Below are positions 17,480 through 26,633 of a stretch of 64,000 nucleotides of DNA, one piece after another. A model generated the notes under the pieces. That model saw only the letters and a list, made by a program, of their open reading frames with translations. It was not told where the DNA came from and made no database searches. Both the position numbers and the translations under genes were made by a program. Source of the DNA: Sphingomonas sp. (lineage in GTDB: Bacteria; Pseudomonadota; Alphaproteobacteria; Sphingomonadales; Sphingomonadaceae). The stretch spans positions 1 through 64,000 of the forward strand of contig QFPK01000014.1 in assembly GCA_003248865.1 (NCBI GenBank). The letters are read 5' to 3'. Each line of letters opens with the position of its first letter. The first letter of the stretch is position 1.

Positions 17480-17492
17480 TGTCAGCCTGACA
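17480..17492. promoter_or_regulatory. Perfect palindrome upstream of the LuxR-type gene
   Basis: TGTCAG-C-CTGACA, a perfect 6-bp inverted repeat around one base, lies 69 bases before the LuxR-type ATG in the 192-base gap to the esterase. LuxR-type regulators bind such dyads, so it is a candidate operator. No convincing -35/-10 pair was fixed next to it. Confidence 0.45.
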
Positions 17493-17603
17493 AGATACGC
17501 TTTCAGACGGCGTGATGGAAAAGTCGCATTCGCCCGCTGACTGTATCATTGGTGCAACTGACGCGGGCCGACGGACGGCCCGTGCCGGTTTATCGTCCGT
17601 TCG

Positions 17604-18572
17604 TCATTCAGTCGGGGCCTTCCAGGGCAGGCGGCAGCCGGGCGTGTCGCAGGGGACGTGGGGGCGCTTGCCGGAGCCGGCGATGGCCCATTCCATGCCG
17701 GCGCGGATGGCATCGGGATAGACCGAGCCATGGTCTTCGCCGGGGAAGATGCGGGACTGCACCTTCAGCGACGGATAATTCCGCGATTTCAGCATCTTCA
17801 CGATCTCGTCCATGTCCTCCACCATGGCCATGCGGCTGCTGCTGAAGGGCTCGCTGTCTGGATCGGGGACCGTTTCCTCGCCGCCGATCATGAAATAGAC
17901 TTCGGCCGGGAGATCCTTGTGGCCCGCGGCATAGCCGCGTTCCTGGCCGATCATCTGGCGGCGGCCGTACCAGAGCGAGGGGCTCATCAGGATGTATTTC
18001 TGGAACATCGTAGGGTCGGCGAACAGCACATAGGTGCCGAACAGGCCGCCATAGCTGTGGCCGGCGTAGATGCGCTGCGCGGGATCGATGCGGAAGCGGG
18101 ATTCGAGGAAGGGGAACACCTCGTCCTTCAGGTGCAGGCGGTATTGCTCGGCCTCGCCATATTTCACCGGGCGGCCGGGCATGTCGGAGCGGGCGTCGAT
18201 GTCGCCGAAGACGGACGGAGTGTAATCGCGGCGGCGGCTGTATTCGCCGGTGTCGCCCACCGCATAGCCGAGGCCCACGATGATCGCATCCTCCATGCCC
18301 CGTTCGGAGGCGCGCAGGCGGCGGTGCAGGTTCGTCATCAGCGGGAAGCTCTGCGGCGCGTCCGTCGTGAAGATGACGGGATATTTGCGGTCCGGCGAGG
18401 AGCCATAGCTGGGCGGCAGCCAGACATAGAGTTCGTAGTCGCGGCCCAGCTTGTCGCTGTGGATGGTGAGGACCTGGGTGTTGGGCAGTTCGTAGCGCTT
18501 CGGCGGGGCGGCTTCGACCTGGGCGAACGAGGGAGTGGCGAGAAGGGCAAGCGACAACAGCAATAGTCTCAT
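17604..18572 (-). CDS. Secreted alpha/beta hydrolase, esterase D-like
   Basis: A 322-residue exported esterase. Signal peptide MRLLLLSLALLATPSFA. The fold resembles the esterase/IroE-type family (DYELYVWLPPSYGSSPDRKYPVIF near the start), with the nucleophile elbow GHSYGGLFG (serine at about 170) and a likely catalytic histidine in FPGEDHGSVYP (about 279). Four cysteine-containing residues near the end (CDTPGC) may form a disulfide. The substrate is unknown; relatives cleave siderophore esters or short acyl esters. The start overlaps the amidohydrolase stop (ATGA), so the pair is coupled. Confidence 0.85.
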   Translation of the reverse strand: MRLLLLSLALLATPSFAQVEAAPPKRYELPNTQVLTIHSDKLGRDYELYVWLPPSYGSSPDRKYPVIFTTDAPQSFPLMTNLHRRLRASERGMEDAIIVGLGYAVGDTGEYSRRRDYTPSVFGDIDARSDMPGRPVKYGEAEQYRLHLKDEVFPFLESRFRIDPAQRIYAGHSYGGLFGTYVLFADPTMFQKYILMSPSLWYGRRQMIGQERGYAAGHKDLPAEVYFMIGGEETVPDPDSEPFSSSRMAMVEDMDEIVKMLKSRNYPSLKVQSRIFPGEDHGSVYPDAIRAGMEWAIAGSGKRPHVPCDTPGCRLPWKAPTE

Positions 18573-19879
18573 GGAGCGGGCGCGCCTTTGTAGATCTGGC
18601 CGTCTTTCATGATGACGGCGAAGTTGCGGTCAGGGTCTGCGATGAGATCGAGATTGGCGATCGGGTTGCCGTTCACCAGGATGAGGTCGGCGAGCGCGCC
18701 CTGCTGCACCACGCCGAGCTTTCCCTGATAGGGCGACCGCGGGCCGGACAGCGCCAGCAGCTGCGCATTGTCGTGCGTGGCGAGTTTCAGGATCTCGGCC
18801 GGGGTGAACCATTGCCTGAGTTCCAGCAGGTTCGCGTTCTGGCTGGGGTTCAGTGCGGGTTCGAACAGGAAATCGGTGCCCCAGGCCAGCTTCACGCCCA
18901 GCCGCTTCGCGCCTTCCCACACGCGCGGCTGGCCTTCGATCACGCCCTTGCGCTTTTCCGCGCGCTGGGGCGACATGTCCGGGGTGGTGGCCCTGAGCAC
19001 CTGAAGCGACAGCCAGATGCCCTTGTCGCGCATCAGCTTCAGCGTGTCGTCCGACATCATCTGCCCATGTTCGATGCACTTCACGCCCGCTTCGACCGCG
19101 CGGCGGACGGCCTTGTCGGTATAGGCGTGGACCGTCACATAGCTGTTCCAGTCGTCGGCGGCCTCCACCGCGGCCTTCATCTCGTCGAGCGTATATTGGG
19201 TGACGTCGACCGGATCATATTCGGACGAGGTGCCGCCGCCCGCCATCAGCTTGATCTGGCTGGCGCCGAAGCGGAGGTTTTCCCGCGTGGCGGCCAGCAC
19301 ATCGTCGCGGCCGTCGGCGATGAAGGTCGCGCCCATCAGCTCGGCGCGGGCGGGCTTGCCGAAAAAGCGCCGCGAATGTTCGTCCGGGGTGCGGAAATCG
19401 CCGTGACCGCCCGTCTGGCTGATGGTGGCGCCTGACGGCCAGACGCGCGGCCCGCGATATTTGCCGCCGTCGATCCCGGCCTTCAGGCTGAAGATGGGGC
19501 CGCCGACGTCGCGCACGGCGGTGAAGCCGCGCAGCAGCATCGCCTGCGCTTCGCCCGCCGCCGCCGCTTCGGCCTTGGCGGGCGTGAGGTCCGGTGCCAT
19601 CAGCTGCGGCATGCTGAGCGCGGAGAAGGTGAGGTGGACGTGCACGTCGATCAGGCCGGGCATCAGGGTTCGGCCCTGACCCTCGATCACGGGGACGCCG
19701 GGAGCCGACAGCTTCGGGCCGATGGCCGCGATCTGGTTGCCGCGCACCAGCACGTCTGTGGGGGCGGAGAGGGTGGGGGACTGGCCGTCGAAGACGCGGA
19801 CGTTGCGGAACAGCGTGTCGGCCTGCGCCGGGGCGGCGAGGCTGAGTGCGGTGGCGAGCAGGAAACCGATACGCATCAT
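18569..19879 (-). CDS. Secreted metal-dependent amidohydrolase
   Basis: A 436-residue periplasmic or exported amidohydrolase, with signal MMRIGFLLATALSLAAPAQA. Metal ligands are visible: HVH in LMPGLIDVHVHLTF (about 75-88), a lysine in ASQIKLMAGGG (about 210), histidines in YVTVHAYT (about 246) and CIEHGQMM (about 267), and aspartate in LAWGTDFLF (about 338). This is the imidazolonepropionase-like / prolidase-like group; many such enzymes hydrolyse Xaa-Pro or Xaa-Arg/Lys peptides. It overlaps both neighbours by four bases and is 40-50 percent like its upstream partner by eye. Confidence 0.88.
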   Translation of the reverse strand: MMRIGFLLATALSLAAPAQADTLFRNVRVFDGQSPTLSAPTDVLVRGNQIAAIGPKLSAPGVPVIEGQGRTLMPGLIDVHVHLTFSALSMPQLMAPDLTPAKAEAAAAGEAQAMLLRGFTAVRDVGGPIFSLKAGIDGGKYRGPRVWPSGATISQTGGHGDFRTPDEHSRRFFGKPARAELMGATFIADGRDDVLAATRENLRFGASQIKLMAGGGTSSEYDPVDVTQYTLDEMKAAVEAADDWNSYVTVHAYTDKAVRRAVEAGVKCIEHGQMMSDDTLKLMRDKGIWLSLQVLRATTPDMSPQRAEKRKGVIEGQPRVWEGAKRLGVKLAWGTDFLFEPALNPSQNANLLELRQWFTPAEILKLATHDNAQLLALSGPRSPYQGKLGVVQQGALADLILVNGNPIANLDLIADPDRNFAVIMKDGQIYKGAPAP

Positions 19880-21204
19880 TTGCCCTCCAGACTATTCTTG
19901 TAGATCTTGCCATCCTTCATGATGACGCGGAAGTTGCGGTCTGCATCCGCCAGCAGCTGCAGGTTGGCGAGCGGATCGCCATCGACCAGCAGCAGGTCGG
20001 CAAGCGCGCCTTCCTCCACCACGCCGAGCTTGCCCTTGTAGGGCGAGCGCTTGCCCGACAGCGCGAGCAGTTCGCCGTTGGTCGAGGTCGCCTGCCGCAG
20101 GACTTCGGCGGGCGAGAACCATTTGCCCATGCCGGCCAGCATCGCGCCCTGCCGCCGCCCCAGCGCTTCGGAGAACAGGACATCGGTGCCGAAGCTCATC
20201 TTCAGCTTGTATTTCTTCACCAGCCCGAACAGCCGCTCGGTGCCGGTGAACACCTCGTTGAGCTTTTCATACTGATCCGAGCCGGGGGGGAAGATGCCGC
20301 CGAATTCGGCCTGGGTGAGCGGCTGCGAGGACAGCCAGACGCCCTTGTCCGCCATATATTTCGCGGTGGCGTCGTCGATCAGATGGGCATGTTCGATCAC
20401 CCGGACGCCGGAATCGATGGCGCGGCGCACGGCGACCGGCGTGTAGGCGTGCACCATCACATAGGTGCCCCAGTTGTCTGCCGCTTCCACGGCGGCTTTC
20501 AGCTCGTCAGGCGTGAAGGTGGAGACGTCGAGCGGGCTGTGTGGGGAGGCGACGCCGCCGCCCGCGGTCAGTTTGATCTGGCTGGCGCCCAGCATCAGCT
20601 GTTCGCGCACCCGCTGGCGGACGAGATCGGGGCCGTCGGCGACCAGCGCGCCGCCCAGCACCTCCATGCGGGAGAGTGGCTTTGAATTGTCGCGCGGCAG
20701 TTCGGAGGTGGGGCGGAAATCGCCATGGCCGCTGGTGATGGTGATCATCGCGCCAGAGGGCCAGATGCGCGGGCCGGACACGATGCCCCGGTCGATTGCC
20801 TGCTTCAACCCGAAGACGGGGCCGCCGACGTCTCTGACAGTGGTGAAGCCGCGCATCAGCGTGGCGGTGGCCTCTGCGCCCGCCTGCAGGTTGGCGAAGC
20901 CGACGTCGCCGAACAGCAGCTGTTCGGGCGTGGAGCGGACCATCATGGCGTGCCAGTGGGCATCGATCAGGCCGGGCATCAGGGTGCGGCCTTCACCCTC
21001 CACGATCGTCGTGTCGGGCGCGGCGGTGGCGTTGGCGCCGATGGCGGCGATCGTGTTGCCGCGCACCAGCACCGAGGTGGGGGCGGAGAGATGATCGCCC
21101 TTGCCGTCATAGACGCGGACGTTGCGGAACAATGTGTCTGCAAAGGCGGTGCCTGGCAGCAATGCGAGAATTGTGCCTGCTAGGATCCGGCCGGACATGC
21201 GCAT
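19876..21204 (-). CDS. Secreted metal-dependent amidohydrolase (tandem paralogue)
   Basis: A 442-residue paralogue of the downstream gene, with signal MRMSGRILAGTILALLPGTAFA. Ligand motifs are LMPGLIDAHWHAM (about 74-86), ASQIKLTAGGGV (about 213), YVMVHAYT (about 250), VIEHAHLI (about 271) and SFGTDVLF (about 345). Both proteins share openings of the form TLFRNVRVYDG and ends of the form MKDGKIYK, so a local duplication is likely. The ATG has GGGGAG 8 bases upstream. Exported di-metal hydrolases in tandem suggest complementary substrate ranges, probably dipeptides. Confidence 0.88.
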   Translation of the reverse strand: MRMSGRILAGTILALLPGTAFADTLFRNVRVYDGKGDHLSAPTSVLVRGNTIAAIGANATAAPDTTIVEGEGRTLMPGLIDAHWHAMMVRSTPEQLLFGDVGFANLQAGAEATATLMRGFTTVRDVGGPVFGLKQAIDRGIVSGPRIWPSGAMITITSGHGDFRPTSELPRDNSKPLSRMEVLGGALVADGPDLVRQRVREQLMLGASQIKLTAGGGVASPHSPLDVSTFTPDELKAAVEAADNWGTYVMVHAYTPVAVRRAIDSGVRVIEHAHLIDDATAKYMADKGVWLSSQPLTQAEFGGIFPPGSDQYEKLNEVFTGTERLFGLVKKYKLKMSFGTDVLFSEALGRRQGAMLAGMGKWFSPAEVLRQATSTNGELLALSGKRSPYKGKLGVVEEGALADLLLVDGDPLANLQLLADADRNFRVIMKDGKIYKNSLEGK

Positions 21205-21239
21205 CTTGTTGTCTCCCCTTTGTTATCTGTCGGCTTCGA

Positions 21240-21995
21240 TCAGAAGCGGATGCTCATCCCGGCGGCCGGGCCATGCAGTCGTGTCGCCAGCCGGAATGCG
21301 CCGTCGCGATAATCCGTATCCAGATGGCGATAGCCGACCAGGAGCGACATGGACGGCCCCAGCCCGAAGCCGAATGCCAGCAGCGCATCGGAGCTGAAGC
21401 GCGAGCCGCCCGCCCCCAGCATGCCATGGGCATTCACGGTGATGCGCGGCGACAGATGGACCACGGCCTTGGCGCCGGCCATGCCATCGACCCATTGCGC
21501 GCCTTCGGAATGATCATAGACGTGGGGCACCCCGGGGGGCAGGGGGACGACGGACGGCAGATCGTAGCTGATCCGGGCATCCACAGACCAGTAACGCACG
21601 CCCGCCAGCAGATCGAGCGAGCCGACCCCATCGTCCACGATGCGATATTGCCCGGCCACGAGCCCGGTGAAGGTGGTGGCGCCCAGCGAGACCGGCAGGC
21701 CCAGCTGCGGGATGGTCGCGTCGTTCGACGTCTTCACATACATGCCATCCAGCAGCAGGCCGGTGCGGCCCTTGCGCGCCTCGAAGGCGACCATCGCGCC
21801 GATATCGAGATTCTTCCAGATATCGCTGAAGGGCATGTCCACGCTGACATCGTGGGGAAGCGCCGCATGGGCCACGCGCCCGTCGATTCCGGCCCCCCAC
21901 AGATAGGGGGCGAGGTTGAACTGCCAGCCCTCTTCAGCGGCGGCCGGCGTGGATAAAAGGCCCAGAACGAGACCTGCAACGCATCCAATTCGCAT
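21240..21995 (-). CDS. Putative outer-membrane beta-barrel protein
   Basis: A 251-residue exported protein with signal MRIGCVAGLVLGLLSTPAAA. The mature protein has alternating hydrophobic strands (WQFNLAPYLWGAGIDG, SLDLLAGVRYWSVDARISY, ITVNAHGMLGAGG, SLLVGYRHLDTDYRDG) and ends in phenylalanine (MSIRF), the usual signal for BAM insertion. It is probably an 8- to 10-strand barrel. It lies 35 bases upstream of the amidohydrolase pair on the same strand and may be cotranscribed; it could admit or bind their substrates, which is inference. Confidence 0.75.
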   Translation of the reverse strand: MRIGCVAGLVLGLLSTPAAAEEGWQFNLAPYLWGAGIDGRVAHAALPHDVSVDMPFSDIWKNLDIGAMVAFEARKGRTGLLLDGMYVKTSNDATIPQLGLPVSLGATTFTGLVAGQYRIVDDGVGSLDLLAGVRYWSVDARISYDLPSVVPLPPGVPHVYDHSEGAQWVDGMAGAKAVVHLSPRITVNAHGMLGAGGSRFSSDALLAFGFGLGPSMSLLVGYRHLDTDYRDGAFRLATRLHGPAAGMSIRF

Positions 21996-22043
21996 CTGTG
22001 CCCCCCGCGTGCCCGATGGCAGCTGATATGTGACGACGGAACC

Positions 22044-24284
22044 TTACTGGAACTTGTTGTCCTTCGGAAAGCCCTGCGGCGGCAGGCGGCCGGTGGCGGC
22101 GCGGCTGCCCAGCCAGGGCGTGAGATCGGTTTCGGTGCGGGTGCGGCCACTATCCCCTTGCAGTTTCCAGCTGAGGCCGTCTGCCGGGTTCAGCGTGGTG
22201 AGGTCGGCAAGGCCGCCATCCTTGTATTTCTGCAGCGCTACGCCTTGCCCGCGTGTCATTTCCGGCAGGCCTTCCAGCGGGAAGATCAGCAGCTTGCGGT
22301 TGTCCCCGATGATGGCGACATGGGTGTGGCCCTCGCCGACGGGGCGGATGTGGGTGAATTTGGCTTTGTCCTTCAGGTTCATGACCTGACGGCCCTTGCG
22401 GGTTTCGGCCAGCAGTTCCTCGGCATTGGCGAGGAAGCCGCGCCCGTCTGAGGCGGCGAGCAGCAGCTTCAGGCCGGGTTTGGCGGGGAAGGCGGTGATC
22501 ACATCCTCGCCCGCCGGGAAATCCACCATCAGGGTGAGGGGCTCGCCGAAGCCGCGCCCACCGGGGAGATCGTTGGCGAGTAGGGTGAAGAAGCGGCCGC
22601 CCGAGGCCGCGATCAGGATGCGGTCAGTCGTTTCGGCGTGGAAGGCGCGGGCGAGGCCGTCGCCCTCCTTGAACTTCAGGCCGTCCAGCGCGTTCAGGTC
22701 CGCATGGCCCTTCTGGGCGCGGATCCAGTTGCGCTGGGAGAGGATGATGGTGACGGGCTCGCGCTCGATCATCGCTTCGCGGCTGAGCGCGACCGCCTGC
22801 GGGGCGTTGGCGAAGATGCTGCGGCGATGGCCGAGCGGGGTGTCGCGGCCATATTCCTTCATCAGCGCCGCAAGCTGCTTCTTCAGCACCGTGCGCTGGC
22901 GGGCGGTGGAGTTGACGAGCGCGTCCAGCTCGGCCTGTTCGGCGCTGAGCTTTTCCTGTTCGCGGCGCAGTTCCATTTCCTCGAGCCGGCGCAAAGACCG
23001 CAGGCGCATGTTGAGGATGGCCTCCGCCTGCCGTTCCGTCAGCTGGAAGGTTTCCATCAGCACCGGCTTTGGCTCGTCCTCTGTGCGGATGATGCGGATC
23101 ACTTCATCCAGGTTCAGATAGGCGATGATGTAGCCCGCCAGCAGCTCCAGCCGGTCCGCGATTTCGTTGAGGCGGTGGCGGCTGGCCTTCACCAGCACAT
23201 CCTGCCGGTGATCGAGCCAGGCCTGCAGCAGCGCGCGCAGGCCGAGCACGCGGGGCGTGCGATCGGGCAGCAGGACGTTCAGGTTGATGGAGATGCGGGT
23301 TTCGAGATCGGTCAGCCGGAACAGGCTTTCCATCAGCTGCACCGGATCGACGTTGCGCGACTTCGGCTCAAGGATCAGGCGGATATGGGCGTCGCTCTCG
23401 TCGCGGACATCTTCAAGGATCGGCAGCTTCTTGTCGGCGATGAGCTGGGCGATCTGCTCGATCAGCTTGGATTTCTGCACGCCCCAGGGGATTTCGCTGA
23501 TCACGATGGCCCAGGTGCCGCGCCCGAGTTCCTCCTGGGTCCAGCGGGCGCGCAGACGCACGGCGCCGCGGCCGGTCGCATAGGCCTCGATCAGGCTTTC
23601 GCGGGTTTCCACGATGACGCCGCCGGTCGGGAAATCCGGGCCGGGCATCAGCGCCATCAGATCCGCCAGATTGGTGGCGGGATCGTCGATGAGAAGGGTG
23701 GCGGCCGATGCGATTTCCCACACATTGTGCGGCGGGATGCTGGTGGCCATGCCCACCGCGATTCCGGTGGCGCCGTTCGCCAGCAGGTGCGGGAAGGCGG
23801 CCGGGAACACCTCGGGCTCTTCTTCCTCGCCATTGTAGGTGGGGCGGAAGGGGACGGTTTCATCGTCCACGCCTTCCATCAGCAGGATGGCGGCGCGGGT
23901 GAGCCGGGCCTCTGTGTAGCGCATGGCGGCGGCGTTATCGCCGTCGATGTTGCCGAAATTGCCCTGGCCTTCGACCAGCGGGTAGCGAAGGGCGAAATCC
24001 TGCGCGAGGCGGACCATCGCATCATAGACGGCGGTGTCGCCGTGGGGGTGGTATTTGCCGATCACGTCGCCCACCACGCGGGCGCATTTCTTGGGCGCCG
24101 AGGCGGGGTCGAGCTTCAGCAGGCGCATCGCCCAGAGCAGGCGGCGGTGGACGGGCTTCAGGCCATCGCGGACATCGGGCAGCGAGCGCGCCGTGATGGT
24201 GCTCAGCGCATAGACGAGATAGCGTTCGGACAGAGCCGCATCGAAGGGCGCTTCGATGATTCCGGGCTCGATGGTTTCGGTCAT
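22044..24284 (-). CDS. parC: DNA topoisomerase IV subunit A
   Basis: The 746-residue DNA-cleaving subunit that decatenates daughter chromosomes with ParE. The N-terminal winged helix is RYLVYALSTITARSLPDVRDGLKPVHRRLLW. The catalytic tyrosine is in AAAMRYTEARLT (about 120), and QGNFGNIDGD and KYHPHGDTAVYD are the quinolone-determining region. The C-terminal domain has several beta-pinwheel blades, and there is no full GyrA box (QRRGGKG), so ParC is preferred over GyrA. The ATG at 24284 starts MTETIEPGI; an in-frame TTG at 24320 would only lengthen the N-terminus. It ends the lepB-rnc-era-recO-parC run. Confidence 0.95.
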   Translation of the reverse strand: MTETIEPGIIEAPFDAALSERYLVYALSTITARSLPDVRDGLKPVHRRLLWAMRLLKLDPASAPKKCARVVGDVIGKYHPHGDTAVYDAMVRLAQDFALRYPLVEGQGNFGNIDGDNAAAMRYTEARLTRAAILLMEGVDDETVPFRPTYNGEEEEPEVFPAAFPHLLANGATGIAVGMATSIPPHNVWEIASAATLLIDDPATNLADLMALMPGPDFPTGGVIVETRESLIEAYATGRGAVRLRARWTQEELGRGTWAIVISEIPWGVQKSKLIEQIAQLIADKKLPILEDVRDESDAHIRLILEPKSRNVDPVQLMESLFRLTDLETRISINLNVLLPDRTPRVLGLRALLQAWLDHRQDVLVKASRHRLNEIADRLELLAGYIIAYLNLDEVIRIIRTEDEPKPVLMETFQLTERQAEAILNMRLRSLRRLEEMELRREQEKLSAEQAELDALVNSTARQRTVLKKQLAALMKEYGRDTPLGHRRSIFANAPQAVALSREAMIEREPVTIILSQRNWIRAQKGHADLNALDGLKFKEGDGLARAFHAETTDRILIAASGGRFFTLLANDLPGGRGFGEPLTLMVDFPAGEDVITAFPAKPGLKLLLAASDGRGFLANAEELLAETRKGRQVMNLKDKAKFTHIRPVGEGHTHVAIIGDNRKLLIFPLEGLPEMTRGQGVALQKYKDGGLADLTTLNPADGLSWKLQGDSGRTRTETDLTPWLGSRAATGRLPPQGFPKDNKFQ

Positions 24285-24294
24285 GTGGGCGGGT

Positions 24295-25026
24295 TTAGGG
24301 GGTCGTGCGCGTGCTGCCAATGGCTCGATTGCGCATCGCTTCGCGGAGGTCCGTGTTCAGCCAGTGGGCGCGCAGGAAATGGGCGGACAGCACCAATGCT
24401 TCGCCAGCTTGCGCCGCCGTGGCGGGGCCGCCTTCCAGCAGGAAACGGGGCAGGGGGAGCAGTTGCGGCGCCCAGGGCTGGCCGTCGGATTTCGCCCGGC
24501 TGACGGCGCGGCCGGTGCGGGGGCTGACGAAGGCAAGGTCAGACGGCTGACCACCGAGCGCACAGGCGGTGAGATCGAGGCCGAAGCCTTCGTCCGCCAG
24601 CAGCAGCAGTTCATAGCGGGCGAGGCCTGCGCGGGCGGCGGTGTCATCCATGCCGGCGGCGAGGCCGGAGAGCAGGGCATCGAGCGCGGCGGCGAGACGG
24701 GGGTGGGGCACGGCTTCGGCCAGCGCCACTGCCGTGAGTTCGCTGAGCCAGGCGAGCAGGGCGGCGGCGCGGGGCTCGAAGGCGAGGAGCGCGCGGCTTT
24801 CGACCAGCTCCACCGTGGCGCCGGGCAGCTGGCCCTCGGCACGGGCGCTGAGCGTGAGGGCGACGCGGTTGCCGGGGTGGAGCAGGGCGCGCTTCGCCTT
24901 GCCGCGCGCGCCGGGCACGAAACCGGCGCGCAGGCCCCCCGTCATCGAGAGGAAGCGCACCACGGCGCCATTCTCGCCATGGGGCAGCAGGGTCAGCACG
25001 AGCGCCTCGTCGCTGAAGCTCAGCAT
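24295..25026 (-). CDS. recO: DNA repair protein RecO
   Basis: Loads RecA on SSB-coated single strands with RecR. At 243 residues it has the usual length. The N-terminal OB fold is EALVLTLLPHGENGAVVRFLS followed by GGLRAGFVPGARGKAKR, which is the RecO hallmark. The helical C-terminal domain includes RYELLLLADEGFGLDLTACALGG. It lies between era and parC on the same strand, 10 bases from parC. Confidence 0.93.
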   Translation of the reverse strand: MLSFSDEALVLTLLPHGENGAVVRFLSMTGGLRAGFVPGARGKAKRALLHPGNRVALTLSARAEGQLPGATVELVESRALLAFEPRAAALLAWLSELTAVALAEAVPHPRLAAALDALLSGLAAGMDDTAARAGLARYELLLLADEGFGLDLTACALGGQPSDLAFVSPRTGRAVSRAKSDGQPWAPQLLPLPRFLLEGGPATAAQAGEALVLSAHFLRAHWLNTDLREAMRNRAIGSTRTTP

Positions 25027-25054
25027 CCGCGGTTCAGCATCGGGGGGAACGGCG

Positions 25055-25975
25055 TCAGTCGACCCAGTCCATGCCGAGGTCGCGCCAGGTGTGGCGGTCG
25101 TTTGTCCAGCCCGGTTTCACCTTCACATGCAGGAACAGATGGGTGCGGCGGCCCAGCAGCTCGCCGGCCTGGGTGCGGGCGGCTTCGCCGATCTGCTTGA
25201 TGCGGCTGCCGCGCGCGCCGACGACGATGGCCTTCTGGCTGTCGCGCTCCACCAGAATCTGGGCATGGATGGCGGTGGAGCCGTCGGGCTGTTCCTCGAA
25301 CTTCTCGATGACGACGGCGGTGGAGTAGGGCAGTTCCTGCCCCAGCTGCAGGAACAGCTGTTCCCGAACAAGTTCGGCCGCCATCATGCGTGCGGGCGCG
25401 TCCGACAGCTGGTCTTCCGGGAACAGCCAGGGCCCCGGCGGCACGGCGGCGGCGAGCGCGCGCTTCAGGTCTGCCACGCCGTCTCCGGTGAGGGCCGAGA
25501 TCATGAAGGTCTCGGCGAAGGGGGCGATGGCGTTGGTTTCGCTGACGAGCGCGAGCAGCTTGGCCTTGTCGGCCTGATCCACCTTGTTCAGCACCAGCCA
25601 GCGCGGCTCCGGGCGCTGGGCGACGGTTTCCAGCACATGGCGAACTTCGTCGCGCAGGCCGGCCTTGGCGTCGACGATGGCGAGCAGCACGTCGGCGTCG
25701 GCGGCGCCTTCCCATGCGTTCTGCACCATCGCGCGGTCCAGCCGGCGGCGGGGCTGGAACACGCCGGGGGTATCCACCAGCAGCAGCTGGGCGTTGCCTT
25801 CCAGCGCCACGCCGGTGAGGCGGACGCGGGTGGTCTGCACCTTGGGGCTGACGATGGCGACCTTCTGGCCGACCAGCGCGTTCACCAGAGTGGACTTGCC
25901 GGCGTTGGGCGCGCCGATCAGGGCGACGACGCCGCAGCGGGTATCGCCGGAAATGGGGGGAATTTCAGCGGGCAT
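25055..25975 (-). CDS. era: GTPase Era
   Basis: Essential GTPase that binds the 3' end of 16S rRNA and helps 30S assembly. The 306-residue protein has G1 GAPNAGKSTLVN (about 21), G2/G3 VDTPGV (about 69), NKVD of G4 and SALTGDGV of G5. The C-terminal KH domain carries VVGARGSRIKQIGEAAR (about 250-266). The start MPAEIPPISG at 25975 was chosen; it overlaps the end of rnc by 11 bases, which matches the usual rnc-era coupling. Confidence 0.95.
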   Translation of the reverse strand: MPAEIPPISGDTRCGVVALIGAPNAGKSTLVNALVGQKVAIVSPKVQTTRVRLTGVALEGNAQLLLVDTPGVFQPRRRLDRAMVQNAWEGAADADVLLAIVDAKAGLRDEVRHVLETVAQRPEPRWLVLNKVDQADKAKLLALVSETNAIAPFAETFMISALTGDGVADLKRALAAAVPPGPWLFPEDQLSDAPARMMAAELVREQLFLQLGQELPYSTAVVIEKFEEQPDGSTAIHAQILVERDSQKAIVVGARGSRIKQIGEAARTQAGELLGRRTHLFLHVKVKPGWTNDRHTWRDLGMDWVD

Positions 25976-26633
25976 GGGTCTCCAGAAAGGCCTTGGCGGC
26001 TGCCGTTTCGGCATCCTGCTTGCTGTTGCCTTCGGCCTCTACGGGGGTGAGCCCGGCGATGGCCAGTTCCACCCGGAAGCGGGGGGAGTGATGGGGGCCT
26101 GAGCGGCCGAGCAGGGTGTAGACCGGCGTCTTCAGATTTTGCGCCGCCGCCCATTCCTGCAGCCGCATTTTCGGGTGCTTGGGGGCCTCTGCTGCGGAAC
26201 TGACCTCGCTGACCCAGAGCGTGCGGATCATCGCCCGCGCCGGTTCCACGCCGCGGTCCAGATAGACGGCGCCGATCAGCGCCTCCATCACGTCTCCCAG
26301 AATGTTGTCGCTGTTGGCGCCGCCGTCTGCCCGGGCCTGCTGGCCCAATTTCACAACCTGCGGCACGCCGATGGCGCGGGCGACGCGGGCGCAGATCTCC
26401 CGGCTGACCAGCTGGTGGAAGCGGCGGGTGAGCTTGCCCTCGGGCTCTCCGGGGAAATCCTGATAGAGCCAGTCGGCGATGACGGCGCCCAGGATGCGGT
26501 CGCCCAGAAACTCCAGCCGCTCGTAATTGTCAGCGCCGACGCTCTTGTGGGTGAGGGCGCTGTTGAGGAGGGCGGCATCATGGAACGGGCCGCCGAGTTC
26601 AGCTTCGGCCCAGGCGGAGACGGGGTCAGTCAA
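25965..26633 (-). CDS. rnc: Ribonuclease III
   Basis: Cleaves double-stranded RNA, including rRNA precursors. The catalytic signature is NYERLEFLGDRILG (about 35-48), and a downstream LGDVMEALIGAVYLD (about 100) carries the second acidic residues. A C-terminal dsRNA-binding domain is seen from MRLQEWAAAQ through AAKAFLE. The preferred start is the TTG at 26633 (reading LTDPVSAWAEAELG, as is usual for the order), which overlaps the lepB stop; an ATG at 26672 inside lepB is an alternative. It gives 222 residues. Confidence 0.93.
   Translation of the reverse strand: MTDPVSAWAEAELGGPFHDAALLNSALTHKSVGADNYERLEFLGDRILGAVIADWLYQDFPGEPEGKLTRRFHQLVSREICARVARAIGVPQVVKLGQQARADGGANSDNILGDVMEALIGAVYLDRGVEPARAMIRTLWVSEVSSAAEAPKHPKMRLQEWAAAQNLKTPVYTLLGRSGPHHSPRFRVELAIAGLTPVEAEGNSKQDAETAAAKAFLETHAR

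Noticed and set aside
18569..21204. The two amidohydrolases as a single frameshifted gene
   Set aside because: Each has its own signal peptide and full set of metal motifs, so they are separate paralogues.
22638..24503. A 621-codon open frame opposite parC and recO
   Set aside because: parC and recO are certain from motifs; the opposite frame has low-complexity His/Gly/Val composition and no recognisable start.
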